From Paenibacillus sp. CF384 (GTDB lineage Bacteria; Bacillota; Bacilli; Paenibacillales; Paenibacillaceae), in assembly GCF_900106745.1 (NCBI RefSeq), contig NZ_FNNV01000002.1:124001-188000 (forward strand): a DNA stretch of 64,000 nt, read 5' to 3'. The position numbers and the translations under genes are program-made. Below, one piece after another: positions 35,219 to 45,131 of this stretch. The notes beneath the pieces were generated by a model. It saw nothing but the letters and a program-made list of their open reading frames with translations, was not told where the DNA came from and searched no databases. Each line of letters starts with the position of its first letter. Position 1 is the first letter of the stretch.

Positions 35219-35767
35219 TTATTTCGCAACGAGGTGCTGATCGCCCGGTTTCCAGTCAATCGGGCACAGACCGCCGGATTGCAATGCCTGCAAGACGCGG
35301 AAGGTTTCTTCAACACTTCGACCTACATTGTTGTGGTTCACAACTTGGTATTTGACTTCGCCTTCCGGATCGAGAATGAATAAACCGCGAAGCGCGATCC
35401 CTTCTTCTTCGATCAGTACGCCGTAGTCACGAGCAACGTTCTTGGTGAGGTCTGAAGCAAGCGGGAAGTTCAATTGGCCAAGACCGTTATCTGTAGTCGG
35501 TGTATTGATCCAAGCGCGATGGGAATGTTTGCTGTCCACGCTCACGCCAAGGATTTCTGCGCCGACTTTACTGAATTGACCATAAGCCTCGCTAAGCGCC
35601 GTAATTTCAGTCGGGCAAACGAAAGTGAAATCAAGAGGATAGAAGAAAAGGACCAGCCATTTGCCTCTGAAATCGGAAAGCGCCGCCGTGCTGAAGCCTT
35701 GACCGTTGCCTGTTGCCGTCTCCATCGAGAAATCCGGAGCAAGGCGACCTACCAAACGTTCTGCCAT
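35219..35767 (-). CDS. Typical 2-Cys peroxiredoxin (AhpC/TSA family)
   Basis: 182 residues. The peroxidatic Cys is in DFTFVCPTEITAL near residue 51 and the resolving Cys in GGLCPIDWKPG near 170. It reduces hydrogen peroxide and organic peroxides, and is recycled by thioredoxin or AhpF. It begins 20 bp after the leuB stop on the same strand, so read-through from leuB is possible. Confidence 0.95.
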   Translation of the reverse strand: MAERLVGRLAPDFSMETATGNGQGFSTAALSDFRGKWLVLFFYPLDFTFVCPTEITALSEAYGQFSKVGAEILGVSVDSKHSHRAWINTPTTDNGLGQLNFPLASDLTKNVARDYGVLIEEEGIALRGLFILDPEGEVKYQVVNHNNVGRSVEETFRVLQALQSGGLCPIDWKPGDQHLVAK

Positions 35768-35787
35768 AGTTGTTATTACCCCCAGTA

Positions 35788-36867
35788 TTACTTCTTCAAA
35801 GCCGCGATGATAAGGTCGCCCATTTCAACGGTACCGATTGCTTTGCTCTTATCGACTGCGATGTCACCTGTACGGTGGCCAGCGTCCAGCACGGATTTAA
35901 CAGCATCTTCGATCGCTTGTGCTGCTTCTGCGTAGCCAAACGTCAAACGGTACATCAGCGCAACCGAAAGGATTGTAGCAATCGGGTTCGAGATGCCTTG
36001 TCCAGCAATGTCAGGAGCGGAGCCGTGTACCGGCTCGTACAAGCCGAAGCTGCCTTCGCCAAGCGAAGCGGAGGAAAGCATACCGATGGAGCCAGTCAGC
36101 ATCGCTGCCTCGTCACTGATAATATCTCCAAACATGTTCTCTGTTACGATAACGTCGAAGCTCGCAGGACGACGAAGCAATTGCATCGCACAGTTGTCGA
36201 CCAGAACGTGCTCAAGCTCAACATCCGGGTACTCTGGAGCGATCCGGTTTACCACTTCACGCCACAGACGGGAAGTTTCAAGTACGTTAGCTTTATCAAC
36301 AGACGCCAATTTCTTGCGGCGAGTTTGTGCAATTTCGAAGCCTTGGCGAGCGATACGTTCTACTTCTTGCACGTTGTACACGCAAGTATCAACAGCTTCT
36401 TCACCGTTAGCGCCTTCGCGGCGGAATTTTTCACCGAAGTAGATACCGCCTGTCAGCTCGCGTACAACGATCAGGTCTGTGCCTTCAAGCACTTCCGGCT
36501 TCAGCGTGGAAGCTTCCATCAAGCAGTCGAATACATTAGCTGGGCGAATGTTGGAGAAAAGTCCCAGTGCTTTACGAATGCCGAGCAGGCCTGTTTCCGG
36601 GCGAAGCTCTTTGGAATTGTTATCCCATTTCGGGCCGCCAACTGCGCCAAGCAGAACGGCATCGGCATTCTTACAAATGTCGAGCGTTTCTTGCGGAAGC
36701 GGAGTACCTTTCTCGTCGATCGCGATACCGCCGAACAAACCATGCTCAAACTCGAACTGGAGGCCGAACAGCTCCTCTGTTTTCTTCATTACTTTAATCG
36801 CTTCGCCAACAACCTCCGGTCCAATACCGTCACCGGCGATAACTGCAATCTTTTTCACGTCTGCCAT
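35788..36867 (-). CDS. leuB: 3-isopropylmalate dehydrogenase
   Basis: 359 residues, the normal size. It starts [14 protein letters not shown], and has [21 protein letters not shown], the substrate-binding Arg-rich loop and the metal-binding segment [20 protein letters not shown], with [14 protein letters not shown] near the end. It oxidises and decarboxylates 3-isopropylmalate to 2-ketoisocaproate in leucine synthesis, using NAD. It is separated from leuA by a two-component pair and almost 1 kb of repeat-rich non-coding DNA. leuC and leuD are not in the window. Confidence 0.97.
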   Translation of the reverse strand: MADVKKIAVIAGDGIGPEVVGEAIKVMKKTEELFGLQFEFEHGLFGGIAIDEKGTPLPQETLDICKNADAVLLGAVGGPKWDNNSKELRPETGLLGIRKALGLFSNIRPANVFDCLMEASTLKPEVLEGTDLIVVRELTGGIYFGEKFRREGANGEEAVDTCVYNVQEVERIARQGFEIAQTRRKKLASVDKANVLETSRLWREVVNRIAPEYPDVELEHVLVDNCAMQLLRRPASFDVIVTENMFGDIISDEAAMLTGSIGMLSSASLGEGSFGLYEPVHGSAPDIAGQGISNPIATILSVALMYRLTFGYAEAAQAIEDAVKSVLDAGHRTGDIAVDKSKAIGTVEMGDLIIAALKK

Positions 36868-36893
36868 GTTTGATTGACTCTCCCTTTTATTCA

Positions 36894-36958
36894 GGACTCC
36901 AGAAGAACGATTGTCACCAGCCTGAGTGCGGCGCAGTAAGGTTCTTCTATTGCCGTCC
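36894..36958 (-). ncRNA. Leader hairpin upstream of leuB
   Basis: On the minus strand GGAC and GTCC close an outer stem and AGAAGAAC pairs with GTTCTTCT inside it, around a G/C-rich loop. It lies between a possible promoter (36987-37015) and the leuB start, leaving GGGAGAG free. It may tune leuB expression or mRNA stability. No T-box or other known riboswitch core is visible. Confidence 0.45.
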
Positions 36959-36986
36959 TTTGATTATGATTCTCACTCTACTCCTA

Positions 36987-37015
36987 GTTGTACCATAAGA
37001 AACCGATGTTGACAA
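36987..37015 (-). promoter_or_regulatory. Candidate leuB promoter
   Basis: TTGTCA (37010-37015) and TACAAC (36987-36992) on the minus strand, with a 17-bp spacer, about 120 bp upstream of the leuB start. The -10 is a moderate match. Confidence 0.4.
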
Positions 37016-37165
37016 AGATATGAAAGCTATGACTTTTATAGGCTGAGTGAATAAGTCCTCAAATATGTACAGGCGAACGAATTGGCGTAGCTGTATACTG
37101 CATGCTCTATCTCGATTTTCGATTATGTAACGCAAACCAATCGGCGAGACTGCCTAGCTCCAAAC

Positions 37166-37356
37166 ATTCTAACGAATCACAGAGGTCTTATTTATGAGAT
37201 TATGGCCCCTCGAAAATTCTAATGAATCACAGAGGTCTTATTTCACCCAAAAGGGCGGTTTGCGGCGAGGATTCGGCTAAATAAGACCTGTACGATCCGT
37301 TAGAATTTATTACCCATCAAAATGGGGCAAATAAGACCTCCTGGATTCGTTAGCAT
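37166..37356. repeat. Array E: four 28-bp directional elements, two forward then two reverse, spacing 50/63/50
   Basis: Elements at 37166-37193 and 37216-37243 (plus) and 37279-37306 and 37329-37356 (minus). Each reads ATTCTAACGAATC, then a variable 4-nt centre (ACAG, ACAG, GTAC, CAGG), then AGGTCTTATTT. One element has ATGCTAAC and one AACGGATC. Start-to-start spacing is 50, 63 and 50 bp, so element 1 to 3 and element 2 to 4 are both 113 bp, the same period as arrays A to D, although the element is not a simple palindrome. Confidence 0.88.
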
Positions 37357-37496
37357 TTCAGACAGCCAATCGGAACGTAACGGGTCGGGATCGGCTGGCT
37401 CCGAATTGGCCCGGGCTCGGCTGTAGATTGGCTCCGAATGATAGGAATCAGCCTCACATCTGCATAACCCGCTCCCAGACCGGCTCAGGAGTTTCA
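37357..37496. other. Non-coding spacer between arrays E and C
   Basis: About 140 bp without a gene. GGCTCCGAAT occurs twice (37397-37406 and 37430-37439), with related CCAATCGGAAC at 37366. No further 51/62-spaced element could be placed. Confidence 0.4.
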
Positions 37497-37683
37497 ATTG
37501 TTGCATAATATACAACATTTTATCGAGCTACATGCTCCAAACTCACATTAGTTGCACAAAATGCAACATTTGATCCTCCAATCAGCCTTATTAGCCTGAT
37601 CCCCAGTGAGATGTTGCATAATCTGCAACATTTCACTCGAGACCGCATAAACACGGCCGAAATGCTGCAATTTCTGCAACATT
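37497..37683. repeat. Palindrome array C: four GTTGCA-N5-TGCAAC elements, spacing 51/62/51
   Basis: Cores at 37500-37516, 37551-37567, 37613-37629 and 37664-37680; loops are TAATA, CAAAA, TAATC and ATTTC. Gaps are 34, 45 and 34 bp, identical in length to arrays A and B and unrelated in sequence. One left arm is GCTGCA and one right arm is TACAAC. It lies 120 bp downstream of the response-regulator stop (37800) and upstream of leuB. Confidence 0.92.
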
Positions 37684-37725
37684 TTCGCCTTGTCGCCACC
37701 TCCCAACCGAGATTCATTTGCTGGC

Positions 37726-37802
37726 TGTCCTAACGACCATGCAAACCAATCAGCTTAGCTGAATGCTGCATGTCCTAACGAACATGCAAACCAATCAGCT
37801 TA
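37726..37802. repeat. Two 32-bp direct repeats at the 3' end of the response-regulator gene
   Basis: Copies at 37726-37757 and 37771-37802 differ at one position and share TCCTAACGA and CATGCAAACCAATCAGC. The second copy includes the stop codon of the response regulator. CTAACGAA is shared with the elements of array E. The first copy starts exactly 62 bp after the last core of array C; whether that is meaningful is unclear. Confidence 0.7.
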
Positions 37803-38459
37803 AAACAAATCATTATCCTTCGCTCGCTGAGCTGCTTCTTTGCTGCTCTTGCCGCCGAGCTTGCGCAGGATGTTGTTCACATGGTTCTTCACCGTGCGGA
37901 GCGAGAGAAATGATTTCTCAGCGATTTGCGTCTGGCTGTAGCCCTCGTGAATCATCGACAGTAGCTGAACCTCCGATGGCGTCAGCATCCGTTTGAACTT
38001 GTCCGTTTCGTATTCGCGTTCGAGCTTCTTGAGGCGCCTGAACTCTTCGAGCATCAGCCTTGCCGCGGAGCCGTCGATGGCCGATCGGTCCTCAGCCGCT
38101 TTGCGTACCGCGCTTGGAATGGAAGTGAAATCCGACTTCACCAAGTAATTGACCGCACCTGCACGGAATGCCTCCACGACAAAAGCACGATCCTCCATCG
38201 AAGTCAGCATAATTACGCGTGCATGCGACGCAACTGACAGCTCCGCTGCCAGCCGTAAGCCCTCCGGACTGTCAGCAAGCATAATATCAAGTAGAATGAC
38301 ATCCGGGTTCCTCTCTGCCACAACAGTGAGTGCCGCATCCGCATGATCGGCTTCGCCAACAACCTTCATATCAGGCTCGCCGTTTAAATAGGCGATTAAT
38401 CCTCTGCGCCAATCCGGATCGTCCTCGACCAGCACGATTGAAATTACACCTTCGCTCAT
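37800..38459 (-). CDS. LuxR/NarL-type response regulator
   Basis: 219 residues. The receiver domain has VEDDPDW at the start, the phospho-acceptor Asp in DVILLDIML near residue 56 and the Lys in YLVKSDF. The C-terminal LuxR-type HTH is clear (LTPSEVQLLSMIHEGYSQTQ, SLRTVKNHVNNILRKLGG). It overlaps its kinase gene by 4 bp. Targets unknown; arrays C and E follow it and leuB lies beyond. Confidence 0.93.
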   Translation of the reverse strand: MSEGVISIVLVEDDPDWRRGLIAYLNGEPDMKVVGEADHADAALTVVAERNPDVILLDIMLADSPEGLRLAAELSVASHARVIMLTSMEDRAFVVEAFRAGAVNYLVKSDFTSIPSAVRKAAEDRSAIDGSAARLMLEEFRRLKKLEREYETDKFKRMLTPSEVQLLSMIHEGYSQTQIAEKSFLSLRTVKNHVNNILRKLGGKSSKEAAQRAKDNDLF

Positions 38460-39820
38460 CTTCCTGCTCCTTTACCCCGCTTGACCGCTCTAAAATGAAA
38501 CCGAACCACCGTACCGACACCTGCCTCGCTGCTGATCCGCAGCTCCCCGCCTTGGCGGCTCATTAGCTGGGCACAGTAAGCCAATCCCAGCCCAAAATTC
38601 ATCGCTTTGCCGCTCTTCGTCGTGAAGAACGGCTCAATGACTTTCCTCAGCTGCGAGCGCTCAATACCCGCGCCTGTATCGCTGATCTCAATCGTGCTGC
38701 CGCGTTTGCCGCCGATTACGGTGACGGATAAACTTCCGCCGCCAGGCATCGCATCGATCGCATTTTGCAGTACATTATGTATCGCTTCCGATGTTTGCTC
38801 GGCATCTGCCATTGCCGTTGCCTGCTCGTCGTAGTTCACGGTTACACCTATGCCGCGGCTGCTCGTCTGCTCCTCCAGCATCGCCAGCTGACCGCGTACC
38901 AGCTCCTTCAGATGAACCTCCTGCAGCTGCAGGCGCAGCTCCTGCGTCCGTTCATGCACGCTGCGTATCATCGCTTCAATATGTCCGGCCGCCGTGCTGA
39001 TGACGCTCAGATCGCTGCGCAGCTCCTCATTCGCTCCGGCTTCGCGGTTCATTTTATCGGTAAACAGTTTGATTTTGCCGATATCGTTCTTGATCGCATG
39101 ATTCAGCATCGCCGTACCGCTCGTAATCGCGCGCAGCGAGTAATTCAATTGCCGACGTTCAATGAGCAGTTGAACACCGAGGAAACCGAAATTAAACAGG
39201 GCGAAGATGAAGATGACGAAAGCTATGCTGATCGGCCAAACGTTATAACGCCAGAGTCCATAGAGGCCGAACAGCGGCATAATGAAATTCATCGTCAGCG
39301 CAATGAGCACTGCAGGCAGCACCGCAATTAACAGCACCGCATGAGCGCGGCGCTCCGCCGGATGCACATGCGACTTCGTCAGCACCAGTAACGCTCCGAG
39401 AATAAAATACGGAATCGCCCAGATGGCGAGTATATTGTAATGCACGGGATACGACTCCGCGAGCGGCACCGCTAGCATCCCAAGAGGCAGTGCCGCTGCT
39501 ATAGCTGGTAATCTACGCGAGAGCACAGCTGGGACGCGTTCCGAATTATAGGCTGCCCCGAAGCATAGAAATCCGAATGGCAATCCGTAGTAGCTTGTCC
39601 ATGAGCAGGTGCGCTGAATGATCCGCAGCACATGCTCGCCTGCAGCATCGATATCTTGATTGGCCAGCATCGCGATGATCCAGCCTTCCAGTACGGATGC
39701 CAGCGCCCCCATTCCCCCGCAGAAGGCGACTAAGCTGAGCCAGCGGCCGGCAGCATTCCTCCGGTTGGCCGTAACAAGCAGTACCGCAGTAATCCATAGC
39801 ACAATCCACACGAACAGCAT
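38456..39820 (-). CDS. Multi-helix membrane sensor histidine kinase
   Basis: 454 residues with about seven hydrophobic helices in the N-terminal 220 residues (LFVWIVLWITAVLLVTA through AFVIFIFALFNFGFLGVQLL). The phospho-His region is LNHAIKNDIGKIKLF, and HATPase_c follows (IHNVLQNAIDAMPGG, DTGAGI, NFGLGLAYC). It pairs with the overlapping LuxR-type regulator. The pair sits between leuA and leuB and splits the expected leucine gene order. Signal unknown. Confidence 0.9.
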   Translation of the reverse strand: MLFVWIVLWITAVLLVTANRRNAAGRWLSLVAFCGGMGALASVLEGWIIAMLANQDIDAAGEHVLRIIQRTCSWTSYYGLPFGFLCFGAAYNSERVPAVLSRRLPAIAAALPLGMLAVPLAESYPVHYNILAIWAIPYFILGALLVLTKSHVHPAERRAHAVLLIAVLPAVLIALTMNFIMPLFGLYGLWRYNVWPISIAFVIFIFALFNFGFLGVQLLIERRQLNYSLRAITSGTAMLNHAIKNDIGKIKLFTDKMNREAGANEELRSDLSVISTAAGHIEAMIRSVHERTQELRLQLQEVHLKELVRGQLAMLEEQTSSRGIGVTVNYDEQATAMADAEQTSEAIHNVLQNAIDAMPGGGSLSVTVIGGKRGSTIEISDTGAGIERSQLRKVIEPFFTTKSGKAMNFGLGLAYCAQLMSRQGGELRISSEAGVGTVVRFHFRAVKRGKGAGR

Positions 39821-39952
39821 CTATTAACGTTCCCCCAATCGGCACCGCGCCTGCATCCCGGTTACTATCCGAGGCGGCCACAAATGTCGATTTTTTTCTA
39901 TATTATAACATGACCGTTGTTAACAACATCCCCCCGATTCATCCACAACGGC

Positions 39953-39994
39953 AAAAAACGCCCTGACAGCCGATTATCGGCCGCCAGGGCGTCT
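39953..39994 (-). terminator. Terminator after leuA
   Basis: ACGCCCTGGCGGCC and GGCTGTCAGGGCGT arms with a small loop, followed on the minus strand by six T. It ends the ilv-leuA transcript 15 bp after the leuA stop, so the two-component genes and leuB need their own promoters. Confidence 0.9.
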
Positions 39995-40008
39995 TTCATA
40001 ACTACAAA

Positions 40009-41553
40009 CTAGATCAAGCTCATTTTGTCGCGTCTGACCGGGGACTTCCGCTTCTCCACGAGACGGTTCAGTGCGTCGATGTATGCACGTGCGCTCGCTT
40101 CCAAAATATCCGTGCTAAGGCCGCGGCCTTGAGCGGATACTTCATCTTGCTTCAGCACCACATGCACCTCGCCAAGCGCATCTTTACCATGCGAAACCGA
40201 CTTGATGGAGTAGTCCTCCAGCTCGACCGTTTCTGTCGTCAATGCATCAATCGCGTTGTAAATCGCATCAACAGAACCGTTGCCTTCTGCGGATTGCTCC
40301 TTCACTTCGCCTTCAGCCGTGCGAACACGGATGGTTGCGCTAGGTACGGACTTGTTGCCATAGCTGACTTGGATCGTCTCCAGCGAGTACACCTCAGGCG
40401 TATCGGTAAGCTTCTCTTCTAGCATGGCGCGAATGTCCTCGTCCATGACGTTCTTCTTCTTGTCCGCCAGGTCTTTGAATTTCGCGAAAGCCGTGTTTAC
40501 AGCTTCATCATCAAGCTCATAGCCTAGATCAATCAGCTTCTCGCGGAACGCAGCGCGTCCGGAATGCTTGCCAAGGACGAGCTTGGAATCACGCAGACCG
40601 ATTGAATCCGGAGAAATGATTTCGTATGTCGTTTTCTCTTTCAACATGCCATCCTGATGGATACCGGACTCATGCGCAAACGCATTCGCGCCTACGATAG
40701 CCTTGTTGCCAGGGACAACCATACCCGTCAGCTTGCTCACGAGGCGGCTGGTTTTCGCAATTTCCTTCAGGTTGAGCGTCGTTGTCGCCCCGAAGTAATC
40801 CGCACGTGTAGCTAGTGCCATAGCAATCTCTTCCAGCGCCGTGTTACCGGCACGTTCGCCGATTCCGTTGATCGTACCCTCGATTTGATCCGCACCGTTT
40901 AGAATCGCTGCCAGTGCATTGGCTGTCGCCATGCCAAGATCGTCGTGGCAGTGCGCGCTAAGCTGAATTTTCTCGATGCCCGGCACCTGCTCCTTAAGCG
41001 TCTTGAAGATATGACCATATTCGGACGGGTTCATGTAGCCAACCGTATCCGGAATATTAACAACCGTTGCCCCTGCACGAATCGCCATGTCCGTTACCTG
41101 ACATAAGAAATCAAGCTCCGTACGGCCTGCATCCTCAGGCGAGAATTCGATTTTGCTAAAATATTGCTTCGCATAACGGATCGCACGCTCCGCAGTCTCC
41201 AGCACTTGATCCTTCTCCATACGCAGCTTGTGCTTACGGTGGATTGGGCTCGTCGCCAGGAACAGATGCAGGCATGGATCTTGAGCGCCCTTAAGCGCTT
41301 CAGCGACCGCATCGATGTCCTGTTCGCGAGAACGCGCCAGGCCGATGACAGAAGCATTCTTGACGGCACGCGCAACGGCATTCACCGCTGCAAGATCGCC
41401 CGGGGACGCAGCCGGGAAGCCGGCTTCGATCCGATCGACGCCAAGTTTCTCCAACTGGTACGCAATCTCAACCTTTTCCTTCGTGTTGAGGTTAACGCCC
41501 GGAGATTGCTCGCCGTCACGAAGCGTCGTATCGAAAATATAAATTTTACGCAT
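40009..41553 (-). CDS. leuA: 2-isopropylmalate synthase
   Basis: 514 residues. It begins [17 protein letters not shown], with the metal-binding [13 protein letters not shown] and [15 protein letters not shown] motifs and the C-terminal leucine-binding LeuA dimer domain (about 390-510) that gives feedback inhibition. It condenses 2-ketoisovalerate with acetyl-CoA. GAGGTG lies 8 nt before the start. It is the last gene of the T-box-controlled ilv-leuA operon. Confidence 0.97.
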   Translation of the reverse strand: MRKIYIFDTTLRDGEQSPGVNLNTKEKVEIAYQLEKLGVDRIEAGFPAASPGDLAAVNAVARAVKNASVIGLARSREQDIDAVAEALKGAQDPCLHLFLATSPIHRKHKLRMEKDQVLETAERAIRYAKQYFSKIEFSPEDAGRTELDFLCQVTDMAIRAGATVVNIPDTVGYMNPSEYGHIFKTLKEQVPGIEKIQLSAHCHDDLGMATANALAAILNGADQIEGTINGIGERAGNTALEEIAMALATRADYFGATTTLNLKEIAKTSRLVSKLTGMVVPGNKAIVGANAFAHESGIHQDGMLKEKTTYEIISPDSIGLRDSKLVLGKHSGRAAFREKLIDLGYELDDEAVNTAFAKFKDLADKKKNVMDEDIRAMLEEKLTDTPEVYSLETIQVSYGNKSVPSATIRVRTAEGEVKEQSAEGNGSVDAIYNAIDALTTETVELEDYSIKSVSHGKDALGEVHVVLKQDEVSAQGRGLSTDILEASARAYIDALNRLVEKRKSPVRRDKMSLI

Positions 41554-41580
41554 TAGCTACACCTCGGACTCAAGAATAAT

Positions 41581-41645
41581 CCCGGATAGCGAAACGGCCC
41601 TGACGCCTCCAGTAGGAGACGCAGGGACCGGTCACTTTATCCGGG
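41581..41645 (-). ncRNA. Long intergenic stem-loop between ilvC and leuA
   Basis: CCCGGATA and TATCCGGG form the base, and the arms continue through CCCTG and CAGGG to GCCTCC-AGTA-GGAGAC at the tip, with small internal loops. No T-run follows, so termination is unlikely. It may be an mRNA processing or stabilising element. Confidence 0.65.
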
Positions 41646-41686
41646 TATGCATAATTATACAAACCGGTTACGCGGATAATGCCTTA

Positions 41687-42700
<1,014 letters not shown>

Positions 42701-42707
42701 TTAACCC

Positions 42708-42796
42708 TTTTGAGCGGGTGTTACAGAAGGGACTTGTCCCGAGCATTTCGCTTTGAATACTTCTTCGGTTCCCTCGCTCTAACCCCCGCTCAAAAG
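42708..42796 (-). other. Inverted repeat between ilvN and ilvC
   Basis: CTTTTGAGCGGG (42708-42719) and CCCGCTCAAAAG (42785-42796) are perfect 12-bp inverted repeats, with smaller hairpins such as GGGACTTGTCCC inside. Like the ilvC-leuA hairpin it is not followed by a T-run and is probably an RNA processing or stability element inside the operon. Confidence 0.6.
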
Positions 42797-42855
42797 CGGC
42801 GTCGACCTTATGATTTGGTCTGAAAATGTACGTGCTTGCATGACCTATGATCTAG

Positions 42856-43344
42856 TTATCTAGCGTTTCCACGAACCATTGCCGTTACGCCCGTACGAGA
42901 CAGCTCGCGAATGCCATAAGGCTTCAGCAGCTCGATCATCGCATCGATTTTCTCCGTATCGCCTACTACTTGCACCATCAGCGACGTTGTGCCGATATCG
43001 ACAACAGCAGCACGGAAAGTTTCCACTACGCCGAGAATTTCAGGACGGGACGTTGGTTCCGCACTTACTTTAATAAGCGCCAGCTCGCGGCCAACCATCG
43101 GATTGGCGCTCAAGTCTACGACTTTAATAACGTCGATGAGCTTGTATAGCTGCTTGATAACTTGCTCAAGCATCTTGTCATCGCCTGTAGTGACGATGAC
43201 CATCCGGGACAAGCCAGTTTCCTCGCTCGTCCCTACTGTGATGCTTTCAATATTGAAGCCACGACGTCCAAACAAACCGGAAACGCGTTGAAGGACGCCT
43301 GGCTGATCGTTTACGAGAACTGCTACCGTATGTCTCTTCATCAT
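42856..43344 (-). CDS. ilvN: Acetolactate synthase small (regulatory) subunit
   Basis: 162 residues. It has an N-terminal ACT domain (VLVNDQPGVLQRVSGLFGRRG) that binds the branched-chain amino acid for feedback control, and the C-terminal domain of this subunit family. It overlaps the catalytic subunit gene by 4 bp in an ATGA-type coupling. Also called ilvH in some species. Confidence 0.97.
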   Translation of the reverse strand: MMKRHTVAVLVNDQPGVLQRVSGLFGRRGFNIESITVGTSEETGLSRMVIVTTGDDKMLEQVIKQLYKLIDVIKVVDLSANPMVGRELALIKVSAEPTSRPEILGVVETFRAAVVDIGTTSLMVQVVGDTEKIDAMIELLKPYGIRELSRTGVTAMVRGNAR

Positions 43345-45086
43345 TCGGAATCCCCCATTAGCATTTGGTCAATTGTGGAGCCTTGTGTAACCATCGGATA
43401 CACATTCTCATGTTTGCGAACGACAAACTCCACTACTGCCGGTCCCGGATGATTCATCGCTTCTTGCCAAACGGCACGTGCATCTTCTTTATTGGAAGCG
43501 CGGAATCCGCGTACGCCGTAAGCATCGGCCAATTTCACGAAATCAGGGCTGCCGGAGAGATCGATATGGCTGTAACGGTTGTCATAAATCAGCTCTTGCC
43601 ACTGACGAACCATCCCTAGCACCTGATTGTTAATGATAACGACTTTAACCGGAATGTTGTTGATGGCACAAATCGCAAGCTCTTGCGCGCACATCTGCAT
43701 GCCGCCGTCACCGTTAATTGAGATAACCAGACGGTCCGGATTCGCCATTTGGGCGCCGATTGCCGACGGGAAACCAAAGCCCATCGTACCTAGTCCGCCG
43801 GAAGTTACCCACGAGCGCGGCTGATTGAATTTATAGTACTGCGCTGCCCACATTTGGTGCTGGCCAACGTCAGTCGTTACAATCGCTTCGCCCTTCGACT
43901 CTTCGTAGAGCATCTCGATAACCCATTGCGGTTTCAGCTCTTCTTCGGAATCTGTGTAGCTGTAAGGTACTTCTTTGCAAGAAGCGGCAAGCTGCGCACG
44001 CCATGCATCGGCTTTCTCCGCATACTTCACTTCTTTGTTAGCCATTTGGAGCACAGTCTTCACATCGCCAACAATCGGAATGTCTGTCGGAACGTTCTTG
44101 CCGATTTCGGCTGGATCAATATCGATGTGAACGATCTTCGCCTTCGGTGCGAAGCCGGACAGTTTGCCCGTTACGCGGTCATCGAAGCGTGCGCCGATAT
44201 TAATCAGCAAATCTGCCGATTGAATAGCTGTATTCGCTGTGTAGGTACCGTGCATACCCGGCATGCCGAGCCACAGCTCGTTGCCGCTTGGGAATGCGCC
44301 AAGTCCAAGCAATGTCGTCGTAATCGGAATACCCGATTTCGTAATGAATTCAAGCAGTTCCTCATGTCCGCCGGAGTAAACAACGCCTCCGCCTGCCAAT
44401 ACGATCGGACGCTCAGCTTCCGTGATTGCTTTAATCATCTTGTCGACTTGCAGTTTATTCGGCGTCACCGTTGGGTTGTAGCCGCGGATGCTCACTTCCG
44501 TCACCGGTTCGAACATCGCGAGCTCGGCGGAAACATCCTTCGGAATATCGATTAATACGGGACCTTTACGGCCGGTATTGGCGATGTGGAACGCTTCGTG
44601 AATGATACGCGGCAAATCAGCAGCCTTGCGTACCAGATAGCTATGTTTCGTAATCGGCATCGTGATGCCGGTAATGTCAGCCTCTTGGAAAGCATCCGTA
44701 CCGATAAGAGTTGTCGCTACGTTGCCGGTAATGACGACAAGCGGCACCGAGTCCATATACGCAGTTGCGATTCCTGTGACGAGATTCGTAGCTCCCGGTC
44801 CTGATGTTGCGATACATACGCCAACTTTTCCGCTAGCCCGCGCATAGCCGTCGGCCGCATGAATGGCGCCTTGCTCGTGACGGGTCAGCAGATGCTGAAA
44901 ATCCGAAAATCCGTGCATGGCATCATAAATGTACAACACAGCTCCGCCTGGATAGCCGAACACGCACTCCACATCCTCGAGCACCAAGCTGCGAAGCAAA
45001 ATTTCTGAGCCGGTAATAACCTCCGGTTTTCTCAGGTTTTCCTTAATTTCTTCTTTTGACCTTAACGTTGCATGTTGAGCGACCAT
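43341..45086 (-). CDS. ilvB: Acetolactate synthase large (catalytic) subunit
   Basis: 581 residues from ATG at 45086, with GGGAGG 8 nt upstream. The open frame continues to 45203, but that part overlaps the T-box antiterminator and is not coding. Thiamine diphosphate-binding features are clear: VFGYPGGAVLYIYD, catalytic Glu in RHEQGAIHAADGYA, and GDGGMQMCAQELAICAINNIPV for metal and cofactor. It makes 2-acetolactate for Val and Leu and acetohydroxybutyrate for Ile. It is the first gene of the operon. Confidence 0.97.
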   Translation of the reverse strand: MVAQHATLRSKEEIKENLRKPEVITGSEILLRSLVLEDVECVFGYPGGAVLYIYDAMHGFSDFQHLLTRHEQGAIHAADGYARASGKVGVCIATSGPGATNLVTGIATAYMDSVPLVVITGNVATTLIGTDAFQEADITGITMPITKHSYLVRKAADLPRIIHEAFHIANTGRKGPVLIDIPKDVSAELAMFEPVTEVSIRGYNPTVTPNKLQVDKMIKAITEAERPIVLAGGGVVYSGGHEELLEFITKSGIPITTTLLGLGAFPSGNELWLGMPGMHGTYTANTAIQSADLLINIGARFDDRVTGKLSGFAPKAKIVHIDIDPAEIGKNVPTDIPIVGDVKTVLQMANKEVKYAEKADAWRAQLAASCKEVPYSYTDSEEELKPQWVIEMLYEESKGEAIVTTDVGQHQMWAAQYYKFNQPRSWVTSGGLGTMGFGFPSAIGAQMANPDRLVISINGDGGMQMCAQELAICAINNIPVKVVIINNQVLGMVRQWQELIYDNRYSHIDLSGSPDFVKLADAYGVRGFRASNKEDARAVWQEAMNHPGPAVVEFVVRKHENVYPMVTQGSTIDQMLMGDSE

Positions 45087-45131
45087 TAAGTCGTCCTCCC
45101 TTCCTAGGTGAAACGAGTTAGAATTGTAGAA

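Noticed and set aside
35770..36873. 367-codon open frame on the plus strand across leuB
   Set aside because: It lies entirely opposite leuB, has no family features, and its composition (Cys, Phe, His rich) is that of an antisense shadow.
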